Shown here one piece after another: positions 38,501 to 48,934 of a DNA stretch of 64,000 nt. The notes under the pieces are model-generated. The model made no database searches and had not been told where the DNA came from. It worked only from the letters and a program-made list of their open reading frames with translations. The translations under genes and the position numbers were made by a program. This DNA comes from Microbacterium hydrocarbonoxydans (lineage in GTDB: Bacteria; Actinomycetota; Actinomycetes; Actinomycetales; Microbacteriaceae): NCBI RefSeq assembly GCF_904831005.1, contig NZ_LR882982.1, positions 1,922,001 to 1,986,000 of the forward strand, in the 5' to 3' direction. The first letter of the stretch is position 1; each line of letters begins with the position of its first letter.

Positions 38501-39579
38501 GAGAGTCCTCGTTTCGGCATCCGGTCGCGGGGTCCTGGTCGCTGAGCACCCCGGCGCTCCGCGCGATTGGCGAACTCCGCCGCCTGCTCGCGTTCGTAGC
38601 GCTGCGCAGTGCGGCGTTCGTCGTACTCGCTGTAGGCGTCGACGATGCGGCCGACGAGCGAGTGACGCACGACGTCGTCGCTCGTGAGACGCGCGAAGTG
38701 GATGTCGTCGATGCCGTCGAGCACCCGGGTCACGAGACGCAACCCCGACGAACCCTGCGGAAGGTCGACCTGGGTGATGTCGCCCGTCACGACCATCTTC
38801 GATCCGAAGCCCAGGCGGGTCAGGAACATCTTCATCTGCTCGGGAGTCGTGTTCTGCGCCTCGTCGAGTACGACGAACGAGTCATTGAGGGTGCGTCCGC
38901 GCATGTACGCCAGCGGCGCGACCTCGATGGTGCCGGTGGCCATCAGCCGCGGCACGATCTCGGGGTCCATCATCTCGTTCAGCGCATCGTAGAGAGGGCG
39001 CAGATACGGGTCGATCTTGTCGGTCAGCGTTCCCGGGAGGAACCCGAGGCGCTCTCCCGCTTCGACGGCGGGACGCGTGAGGATGATCCGCGTCACCTCC
39101 TTGCGCTGCAGCGCCTGCACGGCCTTCGCCATGGCGAGGTACGTCTTGCCGGTACCGGCGGGACCGATGCCGAACACGATCGTGTTCTCCTCGATCGCGT
39201 CGACGTACTCCTTCTGACCCAGCGTCTTGGGGCGGATGACCTTGCCCCGGGTCGACAGGATCGCTTCGCCCAGCACCTCGCTGGGGCGAGGACCTCCGTC
39301 GTTGCGCAGCAGGCGCGCCGAGCTGGCGACGTCGCTCGGCGCGAGATCGTGCCCCGCCTTGGTCATGGTCAGCAGCTCATCGACGAGATTCCTGGCCTTC
39401 TGCACCGCATCCGCGGTCCCGGTCAGAGTGATCTCATTGCCGCGCACGAGCACCTGCACGTCGCGATGCTCCTTCTCGAGCATCCGGAGCAGGCGGTCCT
39501 GCGGACCGAGCAGCTGCACCATCGCGACGCCGTCGGCGTACACGCGTTCGGTGATGGTGTCTTGATCGTCAGAAGCCAA
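38497..39579 (-). CDS. phoH: PhoH-family P-loop ATPase
   Basis: A 360-residue PhoH/PhoL-type ATPase commonly coupled with YbeY in RNA metabolism. The N-terminal KH-like part is about 15-75, Walker A GPAGTGKT at 139-146, and Walker B VVLDEAQNTTPEQM near 241-254. No ATG fits in the conserved region. TTG at 39579 (MASDDQDTIT) has GAGGAG 10 nt before it, inside the end of the HIT gene, and gives the normal length. The gene overlaps HIT by 11 bp. Confidence 0.92.
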   Translation of the reverse strand: MASDDQDTITERVYADGVAMVQLLGPQDRLLRMLEKEHRDVQVLVRGNEITLTGTADAVQKARNLVDELLTMTKAGHDLAPSDVASSARLLRNDGGPRPSEVLGEAILSTRGKVIRPKTLGQKEYVDAIEENTIVFGIGPAGTGKTYLAMAKAVQALQRKEVTRIILTRPAVEAGERLGFLPGTLTDKIDPYLRPLYDALNEMMDPEIVPRLMATGTIEVAPLAYMRGRTLNDSFVVLDEAQNTTPEQMKMFLTRLGFGSKMVVTGDITQVDLPQGSSGLRLVTRVLDGIDDIHFARLTSDDVVRHSLVGRIVDAYSEYDERRTAQRYEREQAAEFANRAERRGAQRPGPRDRMPKRGLS

Positions 39580-39916
39580 CGAGCTTGTTCTCCTCGATAT
39601 CGCCGAGCACATGGGCGTGCACGTGGAAGACGGACTGTGCGGCACTCGCGCCGTTGTTGAAGATGAGGCGGAACTCGCCGTTCGCGTGGTCGTCGGCGAG
39701 CCGCTTGGCCGCCGCCACCATCTCGGCGAGCAGACCGGGGTCGCCTGCGGCCAACTCGGTCACGTCGCGATAGTCCTCGGTCTTGGGGATGACCAGCGCA
39801 TGCAGAGGCGCCTGCGGGTCGATGTCACGGATCGCGAAGACCCGACCGGTGTCCAGCAGGATCTCGCCCGGGATGTCGCCGTTCAGGATTCGCGTGAAGA
39901 TCGAGGGCTCGGACAT
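39569..39916 (-). CDS. HIT-family nucleotide-binding protein
   Basis: A 115-residue histidine-triad protein, probably a nucleoside monophosphoramidate hydrolase (Hint type). The triad is FHVHAHVLGD near 97-106, preceded by RLIFNNGASAAQSV. It is in the rsmE-HIT-phoH-ybeY run, 56 nt after the rsmE stop codon. The physiological substrate is unknown. Confidence 0.95.
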   Translation of the reverse strand: MSEPSIFTRILNGDIPGEILLDTGRVFAIRDIDPQAPLHALVIPKTEDYRDVTELAAGDPGLLAEMVAAAKRLADDHANGEFRLIFNNGASAAQSVFHVHAHVLGDIEENKLVGF

Positions 39917-39972
39917 GCTCTCAGTCTACTGACAGGGCGCCGCCGAGCGGCGGCGAGGGACGCCCGACCGCA

Positions 39973-40701
39973 TCACCATCGTCCGAGAGCCACCGACAGC
40001 ACGGCGATCGCCGCCGGGCCCGCCGTCGATGTGCGCAGCACCGTGTCACCGAGCAGCACGCGCTCTGCACCCGCCTCGACCAGCCGCGACAGCTCGTCGT
40101 CGGAGATGCCGCCTTCGGGGCCGACCACCAGCACGATGTCGCGTCCGTCGGGCTTCAGCTGCGAGAGTCTCGACGGAGCGGTCGGATCGAGCACGAGCAC
40201 ACGCTGCCGGGATGCCCGCGCCGCGAGCTCCTTCGTCGTCACAGCCTCCGCTATCTGCGGAACCCATGACCGATGAGCCTGTTTGGCCGCCTCTCGAACG
40301 ATGCTCGCCCAGCGCTCGCGCCCCTTGAGCGCCTTGGCGCCGTCCCAGCGCGACACGCTGCGACTCGCCTGCCAGGGAACCACCTCGTCGACACCGAGCT
40401 CGCAGGCGGCCTGCACGGCGAGCTCGTCACGGTCACCCTTCGCGAGTGCCTGCACCAGCACGATCCGCGGAGTGGGCGCCGGTTCGACCGTGCGATGCGC
40501 GACGCGCACATCGACACGAGTCGGCGACACCTCCTCGGCCACGCCGCTGAGCCACACGCCGGTTCCGTCTCCCACCGTCACCGATTCGCCCACGCGCAGT
40601 CGTCGCACGACCGCCGCATGCTTGGCCTCGGCCCCTGTCAGCGTGACCGTGTCGCCGACGACGGCATCCGAGGCGGACTCGACCAGGAAGTGCAATGCCA
40701 T
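39973..40701 (-). CDS. rsmE: 16S rRNA (uracil-1498-N3)-methyltransferase
   Basis: A 242-residue SPOUT methyltransferase that methylates U1498 of 16S rRNA. The N-terminal PUA-like part holds GAEAKHAAVVRRLRVGE, and the knotted SAM site is LVVGPEGGISDDEL (about 186-199) and LGDTVLRTSTAGPAA. It follows dnaJ by 10 nt. Confidence 0.95.
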   Translation of the reverse strand: MALHFLVESASDAVVGDTVTLTGAEAKHAAVVRRLRVGESVTVGDGTGVWLSGVAEEVSPTRVDVRVAHRTVEPAPTPRIVLVQALAKGDRDELAVQAACELGVDEVVPWQASRSVSRWDGAKALKGRERWASIVREAAKQAHRSWVPQIAEAVTTKELAARASRQRVLVLDPTAPSRLSQLKPDGRDIVLVVGPEGGISDDELSRLVEAGAERVLLGDTVLRTSTAGPAAIAVLSVALGRW

Positions 40702-40711
40702 GCGATGCCGA

Positions 40712-41827
40712 TCAGTGCGAGCGGAAGCGATCGCGGAACTTCGAGAAGAGCCCCTGCTGGAACTGCGCCAGCGCAGGCGCGGGCGCCTTGGTCTTCTTCG
40801 CGAAGTCCTCGATGAGCCGGCGCTGCGCCGAATCGATCTTGGTCGGGGTCAGCACCTGCACGCCGACGCGGAGGTCGCCGCGCTGGTTTCCGCGCAGCGG
40901 GGTGATCCCTCTGCCCTTGATCGTGAGCACGTCGCCGGATTGCACACCCGGGCGGATCTCGAGGTCGACCTCACCGTCGAGTCCCTGGATCGTCGTCTCA
41001 GTGCCGAGGATCGCGTCGGTCATCGCCACCTCGAGGGTGGCCAGCAAGTCATCGCCGTCGCGGCTGAATGCCGGATGCGGGTTCACGGTGACCTCGACGT
41101 ACAGGTCGCCGTTCGGGCCCCCCGCCTTGCCGACCTCGCCCGACCCCGGCAGCTGCAGGCGCAGACCGGTCTCGACACCGGCCGGGATGTCGAGCGACAC
41201 CGTGCGGCGCGAACGGACGCGCCCCTGTCCGCCGCATGTTCCGCACGGATACGGGATCGTCGTGCCGTACCCCTCGCAGGTGCCACAGGGCTGAGACGTC
41301 ACGACGTTGCCGAGCAGACTGCGCACCTGGCGCTGGACGTGGCCCGAGCCGCCGCAGATGTCGCAGGTGACAGGCGATGTGCCCTCCTGGCAGCACGACC
41401 CGTTGCACGTCTCGCAGAGCACGGCCGTGTCGACCTCGATGTCACGGTGCGCACCGAACACGACATCGCCGAGATCGAGGGTGACGCGCACGAGCGCGTC
41501 CTGTCCGCGCTCTCGGCGCGACCGCGGTCGCGCTCCTCGTCCTCCGCCCTGTGCCGCTCCGAAGAACGTCTCGAAGATGTCTCCGAAGCCGCCGAAACCG
41601 CCGAAGTTGCCTGCGGCTCCGTCACCCCCGCCCATGTCGTAGCGACGCCGCGAGTCGTCGTCGCTGAGCACGTCGTAGGCGTGTGTCACGAGCTTGAACT
41701 GCTCGGCAGCGTCCTCACCCGGATTCACATCCGGGTGGAGCTGACGCGCGAGACGCCGATACGCCTTCTTGATCTCGTCGGTGGAAGCGTCGCGCGAGAC
41801 GCCGAGTACCTCGTAGTGATCCGCCAC
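40712..41827 (-). CDS. dnaJ: chaperone DnaJ (HrcA-operon type)
   Basis: A 371-residue type I J-protein that stimulates DnaK. The J domain has HPD at 31-33, a Gly/Phe-rich linker follows (about 70-95), then the zinc-finger region with four CxxC motifs and the C-terminal client-binding domains. In the first zinc repeat the usual CxxCxGSG reads CETCNGSC, with Cys in place of the final Gly. GTG start with AAGGG 5 nt upstream. It is transcribed with hrcA, hence under CIRCE control. Confidence 0.96.
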   Translation of the reverse strand: MADHYEVLGVSRDASTDEIKKAYRRLARQLHPDVNPGEDAAEQFKLVTHAYDVLSDDDSRRRYDMGGGDGAAGNFGGFGGFGDIFETFFGAAQGGGRGARPRSRRERGQDALVRVTLDLGDVVFGAHRDIEVDTAVLCETCNGSCCQEGTSPVTCDICGGSGHVQRQVRSLLGNVVTSQPCGTCEGYGTTIPYPCGTCGGQGRVRSRRTVSLDIPAGVETGLRLQLPGSGEVGKAGGPNGDLYVEVTVNPHPAFSRDGDDLLATLEVAMTDAILGTETTIQGLDGEVDLEIRPGVQSGDVLTIKGRGITPLRGNQRGDLRVGVQVLTPTKIDSAQRRLIEDFAKKTKAPAPALAQFQQGLFSKFRDRFRSH

Positions 41828-41863
41828 AATGGCCCTTCTGCGTGTTGTGTCAGGGCGCCCGCG

Positions 41864-42895
41864 TCAGCGAGCGGCCTCGTCTTCGTCGAGCATCCGCGAC
41901 AGGTAGCGGGCCACGGCCCGCGCCGCCGCGAGGTTGCTCGGATAGTCCATGCGGGTCGGCCCCATCACTCCGACTCGAGCAGTGCCGCTCGGGGCGGCGT
42001 AGTTGCTCGCGACGATCGATGCCTCGCCGAGCCCGAAGGATGCGTTCTCCGTGCCGATGCTCGCGGCGAGCCCGTGGGAATCGGTCTCCATCTCGCTCAT
42101 CAGCCGCAACAGCGTCACCTGCTCCTCGATCGCCTCGAGCAGAGGATGGATGCTGCCGCGGAAGTCCTGCTCGCGACGCGCGAGCGTGGCTGCACCGGCC
42201 ATCACGAGACGCTCCTGCCGGAACTGGCCGAGCTCGTCGATGATGATGGTCGCCAGAGCACGGAGAACGTGGTCGCCCGCATGCTCGTCGTCGGAGAGAA
42301 GCGATTGCAGCCGATCAGCGGCGTCGCTCACCGCGCGCCCCGTGATCAACGCCGACAGTCTCGCGCGGAGCACCGCCATGTCGGTCTCGTCGACCACGGC
42401 AGGCAACGGAGCCATGCGCTGCGACACTCCGCCCGCGTCGGTGACGAGGACGATCAGCAGACGGGTCGGTGCCAGAGCGACGAGCTCGATATGGGTGAGG
42501 TTCGCCCGAGCGAACGACGGATACTGAGCCAGAGCCACCTGGCCGGTGAGCTGGGTGAGTACCCGCACGGTGCGCACCATCAGGTCGTCGAGGTCGGCGG
42601 GGTCGGTGAGGAACGACTCGATCGCCGTTCGCTGCGCACCCGACAGCGGCCGCAACTGGGCGAGGTGGTCGACGAAGACACGATAGCCCTTGTCTGTGGG
42701 CACACGGCCGGATGAGGTGTGAGGCGCCGCGATCAGCTCTTCGTCCTCGAGCAGCGCCATGTCGTTGCGGATCGTCGCTGCCGACACGCCGAAGGAGTAG
42801 CGGTCGACGATCGATCGGCTGCCGACCGGCTCATGCGTCTCGACGTAGTCCTGCACGATCGCGCGGAGGACCTGAAGGCCTCTTTCGCTGACCAT
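41864..42895 (-). CDS. hrcA: heat-inducible transcription repressor HrcA
   Basis: A 343-residue repressor of class I heat-shock genes. The winged helix-turn-helix lies at about 10-75 (VSAATIRNDMALLEDEELI), followed by the GAF-like dimer and inserted domains; the C-terminus has GVMGPTRMDYP. The ATG at 42895 has GGAGGAG 5 nt upstream. A CIRCE operator lies 16 nt before the start codon, so it represses itself and dnaJ. Confidence 0.96.
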   Translation of the reverse strand: MVSERGLQVLRAIVQDYVETHEPVGSRSIVDRYSFGVSAATIRNDMALLEDEELIAAPHTSSGRVPTDKGYRVFVDHLAQLRPLSGAQRTAIESFLTDPADLDDLMVRTVRVLTQLTGQVALAQYPSFARANLTHIELVALAPTRLLIVLVTDAGGVSQRMAPLPAVVDETDMAVLRARLSALITGRAVSDAADRLQSLLSDDEHAGDHVLRALATIIIDELGQFRQERLVMAGAATLARREQDFRGSIHPLLEAIEEQVTLLRLMSEMETDSHGLAASIGTENASFGLGEASIVASNYAAPSGTARVGVMGPTRMDYPSNLAAARAVARYLSRMLDEDEAAR

Positions 42896-42910
42896 CGCAT
42901 CTCCTCCCTC

Positions 42911-42935
42911 TGGCACTCACCGACTTCGAGTGCCA
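42911..42935. promoter_or_regulatory. CIRCE operator
   Basis: TGGCACTC (42911-42918), nine spacer bases, then GAGTGCCA (42928-42935). This is the HrcA inverted repeat (consensus TTAGCACTC-N9-GAGTGCTAA) with GC-rich outer bases. It lies between hrcA and the esterase gene. Confidence 0.92.
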
Positions 42936-42985
42936 ATTCTACCCGCCACCGGGGGCGTCGCGCTGATCCCCTTACGATGAGCACC

Positions 42986-44401
42986 ATGAGTGTCGCGCCG
43001 CAGGTCACCGTGTCCACCGGAATCGTGCACGGCGAGACGTCTGACCGCGTCCATCGCTACCTCGGCATCCCCTACGCCGCCCCTCCGTTCGGCGCGAACC
43101 GCTTCCGCGCCCCGCGGCCGGCAGCTCCGTGGAAGGGCGTCCGCGATGCCACGGCGTTCGGGCCGACAGCCCCTCAGCATCCCTATCCCGGCGCGATCGG
43201 CGAACTGCTCGGCTCCGTCGAGATCCCGGGCGACGAGATCCTCACCGTGAACGTCTGGGCTCCGGCGAAGACGGACACCGCGCCGGTCGTCCTCTGGATC
43301 CACGGCGGCGCGCTCGAGCGGGGCGCGGCAGCTCTCCCCCTGTACGACGGTGCAGCCTTCGCCCGCGCGGGCATCGTCTTCGCATCGATCAACTACCGCC
43401 TGGGAAGCGAAGGCTTCTCTGTGCTGCACGGCGCGCCCCGAAACCTCGGACTGCAGGATGCGGCAGCGGCCCTCGCCTGGGTGCACCGTGAGATCAGCGC
43501 ATTCGGGGGCGATCCCGCGCAGATCACCGTCATGGGCGAGTCAGCGGGCGGCGCGATCGTCGCGGCCCTGCTCGCGAACGCATCGTCACGTGCTCTCATC
43601 GCTCGCGCGATCATCCAGTCGGGTCCGCTCGACGCTCAGAGCGCCAAGAAGGCCGGGCGTGTCACGGCGCAGATGGCGAAGCTGCTCGGAGTCGTGGCCG
43701 ACCGGCAGGGATTCGCCGCGGTATCGCCGCAGCGCCTGCTGCATGCCAGGCGTCGGCAGGCGGCCGGGTCGTCTCCGCTCGGCGGTGCTCCGGGGTTCCA
43801 GCTCGCCGTGGATGCCGCATCGCTTCCCCGTTCGCCGCACGAGGTCATCGCCGACACAGACGTCCCTCTGCTCATCGGGAGCAACACCGACGAGTACCGA
43901 CTGTGGTTCCCACCGGCGGCGCTGTCTGCGATCAGCGAGGCCAAGCTTCTGCTCGCTCGTCTGGCTCTCCGCATCCCCCGAAAGGCCGTCACCGCGTACC
44001 GCGCCGCGTTCCCTGGCGCCCCGACGGGAGAGATCTTCGGCCAGCTCGCCACCGACCTCATGCTGCGCGCACCCCTCACCCGCGTCGCACGAGCACGCAC
44101 CGCGCCGACGTTCGTCTACGAGTTCGCGTGGCCGAGTCCGGTTCGCGAGCTCCGCGCCGCTCATGCTCTCGAACTGGGCTTCGTGTTCGATCGTCTCGGT
44201 GAGGCCGAGACCCAGCGCCTCGCGGGCAACGACGCACCGCAGGCGCTCGCAGACGAGATGCATGAGGCATGGATCTCGTTCATCAGGTCAGGCGACCCCG
44301 GATGGCCCGCCTACGGGCCCGAGCGCACGACCCGTCTCTTCGACGCCGAGACCTCGACGGTCGCGCAGCGTCGAACCGACGCGCTCGACCTTCTGGGCTG
44401 A
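42986..44401 (+). CDS. carboxylesterase/lipase family protein
   Basis: A 471-residue type B carboxylesterase (alpha/beta hydrolase). N-terminal VHRYLGIPYAAPPFG, oxyanion-hole WIHGGA, nucleophile elbow VMGESAGG (about 181-188) and a late Glu/His pair are typical, though the expected catalytic His near the C-terminus could not be placed with certainty. TACGAT (42973-42978) ends 7 nt before the ATG at 42986, so this start and a leaderless mRNA are preferred to ATG 42977, which would overlap the -10 box. Substrate unknown. It is divergent from hrcA. Confidence 0.88.
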   Translation: MSVAPQVTVSTGIVHGETSDRVHRYLGIPYAAPPFGANRFRAPRPAAPWKGVRDATAFGPTAPQHPYPGAIGELLGSVEIPGDEILTVNVWAPAKTDTAPVVLWIHGGALERGAAALPLYDGAAFARAGIVFASINYRLGSEGFSVLHGAPRNLGLQDAAAALAWVHREISAFGGDPAQITVMGESAGGAIVAALLANASSRALIARAIIQSGPLDAQSAKKAGRVTAQMAKLLGVVADRQGFAAVSPQRLLHARRRQAAGSSPLGGAPGFQLAVDAASLPRSPHEVIADTDVPLLIGSNTDEYRLWFPPAALSAISEAKLLLARLALRIPRKAVTAYRAAFPGAPTGEIFGQLATDLMLRAPLTRVARARTAPTFVYEFAWPSPVRELRAAHALELGFVFDRLGEAETQRLAGNDAPQALADEMHEAWISFIRSGDPGWPAYGPERTTRLFDAETSTVAQRRTDALDLLG

Positions 44402-44430
44402 GAACACCACAGGCTGTCGGTCAGTGGCGA

Positions 44431-45648
44431 TCAGTCGGTGAGCTCGCGCACCACCGCATCGGCGAGCAGACGCCCCCGCAGAGTGAGCTGCACCCGACCG
44501 CGCACCGCCGCCACCGGATCGACGAGGCCGTCGGCGATGAGGCCGGCGACGCGGGCGCGCTTGTCGGCCTGAAGGTCAGACACCGCGATGCCCTCTCGGA
44601 TGCGACTGAGCAGCAGGATGCGCTCGAGCGTCCGCGACTGCTCGTCGGGACGCTCCGTTCCCGCCGCAGGCGACTCCCCGGCGGCGAGGCGCTGCGCATA
44701 CGCAGCCGGGTGCTTGACGTTCCACCACCGGAGCCCTGCGACGTGGCTATGCGCGCCGGGGCCGAAGCCCCACCAGTCACTCCCCCGCCAGTACGCGAGG
44801 TTGTGCCGCGAGCGCTGTTCCACAGTGCGCGACCAGTTGCTGATCTCGTACCAGTCGAAGCCAGCCGCTGCGAAACGTGCATCGGCGAGCTCGTACATGT
44901 CGGCCTGCAGGTCGTCGTCCGGCGTCGGCACCTCGCCTCGGCGGATCTGCCGTGCGAGCTTCGTGCCGTCCTCGATGATCAGCGCGTAGGCCGAGATGTG
45001 GTCCGACTCGAGTGCGAGCGCCGCGTCGAGCGACGCCTCCCAATCACCGAGCGACTCACCGGGGGCGCCGTAGATGAGGTCCACGCTCACGGCGAGGCCT
45101 GCGTCCTTGGCCGCCGCGACAGCCGTCACCACGTTCTCCGGGCGATGCGTGCGATCGAGAGCGGCGAGCACGTGCGGCACCGCGGACTGCATGCCGATCG
45201 ACAGACGCGTGACGCCCGCATCGGCGAGGATCCCGGCCACCTCCGGCGTCACGGTGTCGGGGTTCGCCTCGACCGTGACCTCGGCGCCGTCCGTCAGACC
45301 GAACGCATCGGTCGCCGCACCGAGCATCCGGGCGAGATCTCCCGCGGGCAGGAGAGTCGGCGTGCCTCCGCCGAAGAACACGGTGTCCATCGGGCGCAGC
45401 GCGCCCGCATCCGCGAGAACGCGCTTGGCCAGGTCGAGCTCGGTGAGCAGCGTCGAGGCGTAGTCCTCCTGCTTCGCGCCACGAAGCTCTCCGGACGTGT
45501 ACGTGTTGAAGTCGCAGTAACCGCATCGCACGCGGCAGAAGGGTATGTGCAGGTATGCCGAGAACGGCACTCCGAGATCGATCGGCAGATCCGAGGGAAG
45601 GCGGCCATCGGCCGGGGCCGGATCGCCGAGAGGCAGAGGTCCGGCCAT
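44431..45648 (-). CDS. hemW: radical SAM heme chaperone HemW
   Basis: A 405-residue radical SAM protein of the HemN-like group now called HemW, a heme chaperone rather than a coproporphyrinogen oxidase. The cluster motif is C38-x3-C42-x2-C45 in FCRVRCGYCDF, and FFGGGTPTLLP follows near 91-101. It is encoded between lepA/DUF1990 and hrcA, the common Gram-positive order (lepA-hemW-hrcA). Confidence 0.94.
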   Translation of the reverse strand: MAGPLPLGDPAPADGRLPSDLPIDLGVPFSAYLHIPFCRVRCGYCDFNTYTSGELRGAKQEDYASTLLTELDLAKRVLADAGALRPMDTVFFGGGTPTLLPAGDLARMLGAATDAFGLTDGAEVTVEANPDTVTPEVAGILADAGVTRLSIGMQSAVPHVLAALDRTHRPENVVTAVAAAKDAGLAVSVDLIYGAPGESLGDWEASLDAALALESDHISAYALIIEDGTKLARQIRRGEVPTPDDDLQADMYELADARFAAAGFDWYEISNWSRTVEQRSRHNLAYWRGSDWWGFGPGAHSHVAGLRWWNVKHPAAYAQRLAAGESPAAGTERPDEQSRTLERILLLSRIREGIAVSDLQADKRARVAGLIADGLVDPVAAVRGRVQLTLRGRLLADAVVRELTD

Positions 45649-45664
45649 CAGAGGGCTGAGTCCA

Positions 45665-46318
45665 TCAGACGGGCGTCGCGTAGAGCGGCGAGATCGCCCG
45701 CAGGTAGCGCGCGAACAGCTCGCGGCGGCGGCGCTTCACGAGAGCGGGGATCGTTCGATAGAGCAGCGAGTTCGGCGCGTCGAACGCTCGCACCGTGAAC
45801 CAGACCTCGTCGTTGTCTTCACGCCAGTCGATGTCGAACGACTCCTCGCCGCGCACGACCGAGCCGCCGACGGTGCCGAGCACGAATCCGATCCGGCGCT
45901 TCTCCTCCGTGACCGAGATCACGCGCAGCTCGGCATCCGCGCGCATCCCCGCGACCCGGCCGTGCAGCCGCAGAGTCATGCCGGGGCCGGCGAACGGCGT
46001 TCCCTCGGCGTCGAATCGCTGCTCGACATCGTTCTTGCTCGGCGCGATCGGGGTGCCCTCCGCGTCGAAGCTCACACCGGCGTAGGCGGGTCCGGGCGCA
46101 GGACGCACGTCTTCGACGCTCAGCCCCGAGGCGCGCTGCGCCGTCCAGGTCAGGAGCGATTCGCCCGCGGTCTGGAATCGCTCCTCGCCGCTGCCGATAC
46201 GCCAGGAGCTCTCCGCAGGGATGCTGCGCTCCGGCGGGTACTGCATCAGGTCGGGGGCGTGGGTCGCACCCACGGCCGCATAGTCCACCGTGTCGTCTCG
46301 GAAAGTCCCGCGCCGCAT
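45665..46318 (-). CDS. DUF1990 (UPF0548) protein, copy A
   Basis: A 217-residue DUF1990 protein. The N-terminal block DYAAVGATHAPDLMQYPP, WRIGSGEERFQTAGESLLTW and the later VWFTVRAFDAPNSLLYR are family features; no membrane segment or catalytic motif is known. TAGTCT (46326-46331) ends 7 nt before the ATG, so an independent leaderless transcript is possible. It directly follows copy B. Confidence 0.85.
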   Translation of the reverse strand: MRRGTFRDDTVDYAAVGATHAPDLMQYPPERSIPAESSWRIGSGEERFQTAGESLLTWTAQRASGLSVEDVRPAPGPAYAGVSFDAEGTPIAPSKNDVEQRFDAEGTPFAGPGMTLRLHGRVAGMRADAELRVISVTEEKRRIGFVLGTVGGSVVRGEESFDIDWREDNDEVWFTVRAFDAPNSLLYRTIPALVKRRRRELFARYLRAISPLYATPV

Positions 46319-46354
46319 GAGAACCAGACTACTTGCCATTACCTGGACGATCAC

Positions 46355-46849
46355 TCACCTCGAGCTCTCGGCCTGTCTGCAGCGCTCGATCTCCGACTCG
46401 ACGCTCGAAATGTAGCGACGGAACACCCTGCGCTGTATGACGCGGAGAACCGGCGCCAGGAGCCACCATCGCAGGGTCGACGGGCGCGAGATCGATCGCG
46501 CGGTGAACCGCCCGTCTTCGAGAACGAACGATTCCTCGCCGTAGATCGGGTGCCCCGGGCGCGTCTCGTAGCCGAATCCGTGCCCGTCGGCCCACACCAC
46601 GCGGATCGGCTCGGCGAAATGCACCCCGAGCACGGTCTTGCCGAGGCTGCCTTCCTGCTCGGCGACGGGATCGTCCCCGGGCGCCTCGAATCCGGCGCGC
46701 CTCTTGAACTCCCATGAGGTGATGAGCGCGGTGACGCACTCCTGGGCATACTCCGGCACGGCCACCGAACGCTGGGCGCCGCGCATCCCGTTCGGGACGT
46801 CGCGGAGCGGATGCCGTGTCAGGCCGCGCTCGTACCGCGGCAGCCTCAC
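46355..46849 (-). CDS. DUF1990 (UPF0548) protein, copy B
   Basis: A 164-residue second DUF1990 protein, clearly diverged from copy [22 protein letters not shown] and a C-terminal [16 protein letters not shown]. The GTG at 46849 follows the lepA stop codon by a single nucleotide; a longer start would overlap lepA. Function unknown; coupling to lepA suggests co-translation only. Confidence 0.82.
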   Translation of the reverse strand: MRLPRYERGLTRHPLRDVPNGMRGAQRSVAVPEYAQECVTALITSWEFKRRAGFEAPGDDPVAEQEGSLGKTVLGVHFAEPIRVVWADGHGFGYETRPGHPIYGEESFVLEDGRFTARSISRPSTLRWWLLAPVLRVIQRRVFRRYISSVESEIERCRQAESSR

Positions 46850-46850
46850 G

Positions 46851-48704
<1,854 letters not shown>

Positions 48705-48934
48705 GTCCCGTCGATTCTACGGTGAGGGGGCGCGAATGCCCGATTCGCCGCCCGATCACCATCCCGTAACCGCTCCTTTACCAGTTAGTCACGATTCACG
48801 CAATCATTGCGCTGGGGGTCGACAGATGGCAGGCTCACACAACATGTGCGGGTGGTATGTCCCTATATCGCCCGTTCGACACACCCAACACCGAGTCACC
48901 TGCCACATCGTCGACAATCAAATTAGGAGTAGAT
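48705..48934. promoter_or_regulatory. divergent lepA / opp upstream region
   Basis: A 230-bp region, partly AT-richer than its surroundings. The lepA -10 box TAGAAT lies at its left end. The opp-type operon has an AGGAG site (48925-48929) 5 nt before its ATG. No operator is recognised. Confidence 0.4.

Noticed and set aside
40283..42715. 810-codon plus-strand frame opposite rsmE, dnaJ and hrcA
   Set aside because: Antisense to three recognised genes; no motif, signal or domain is visible.
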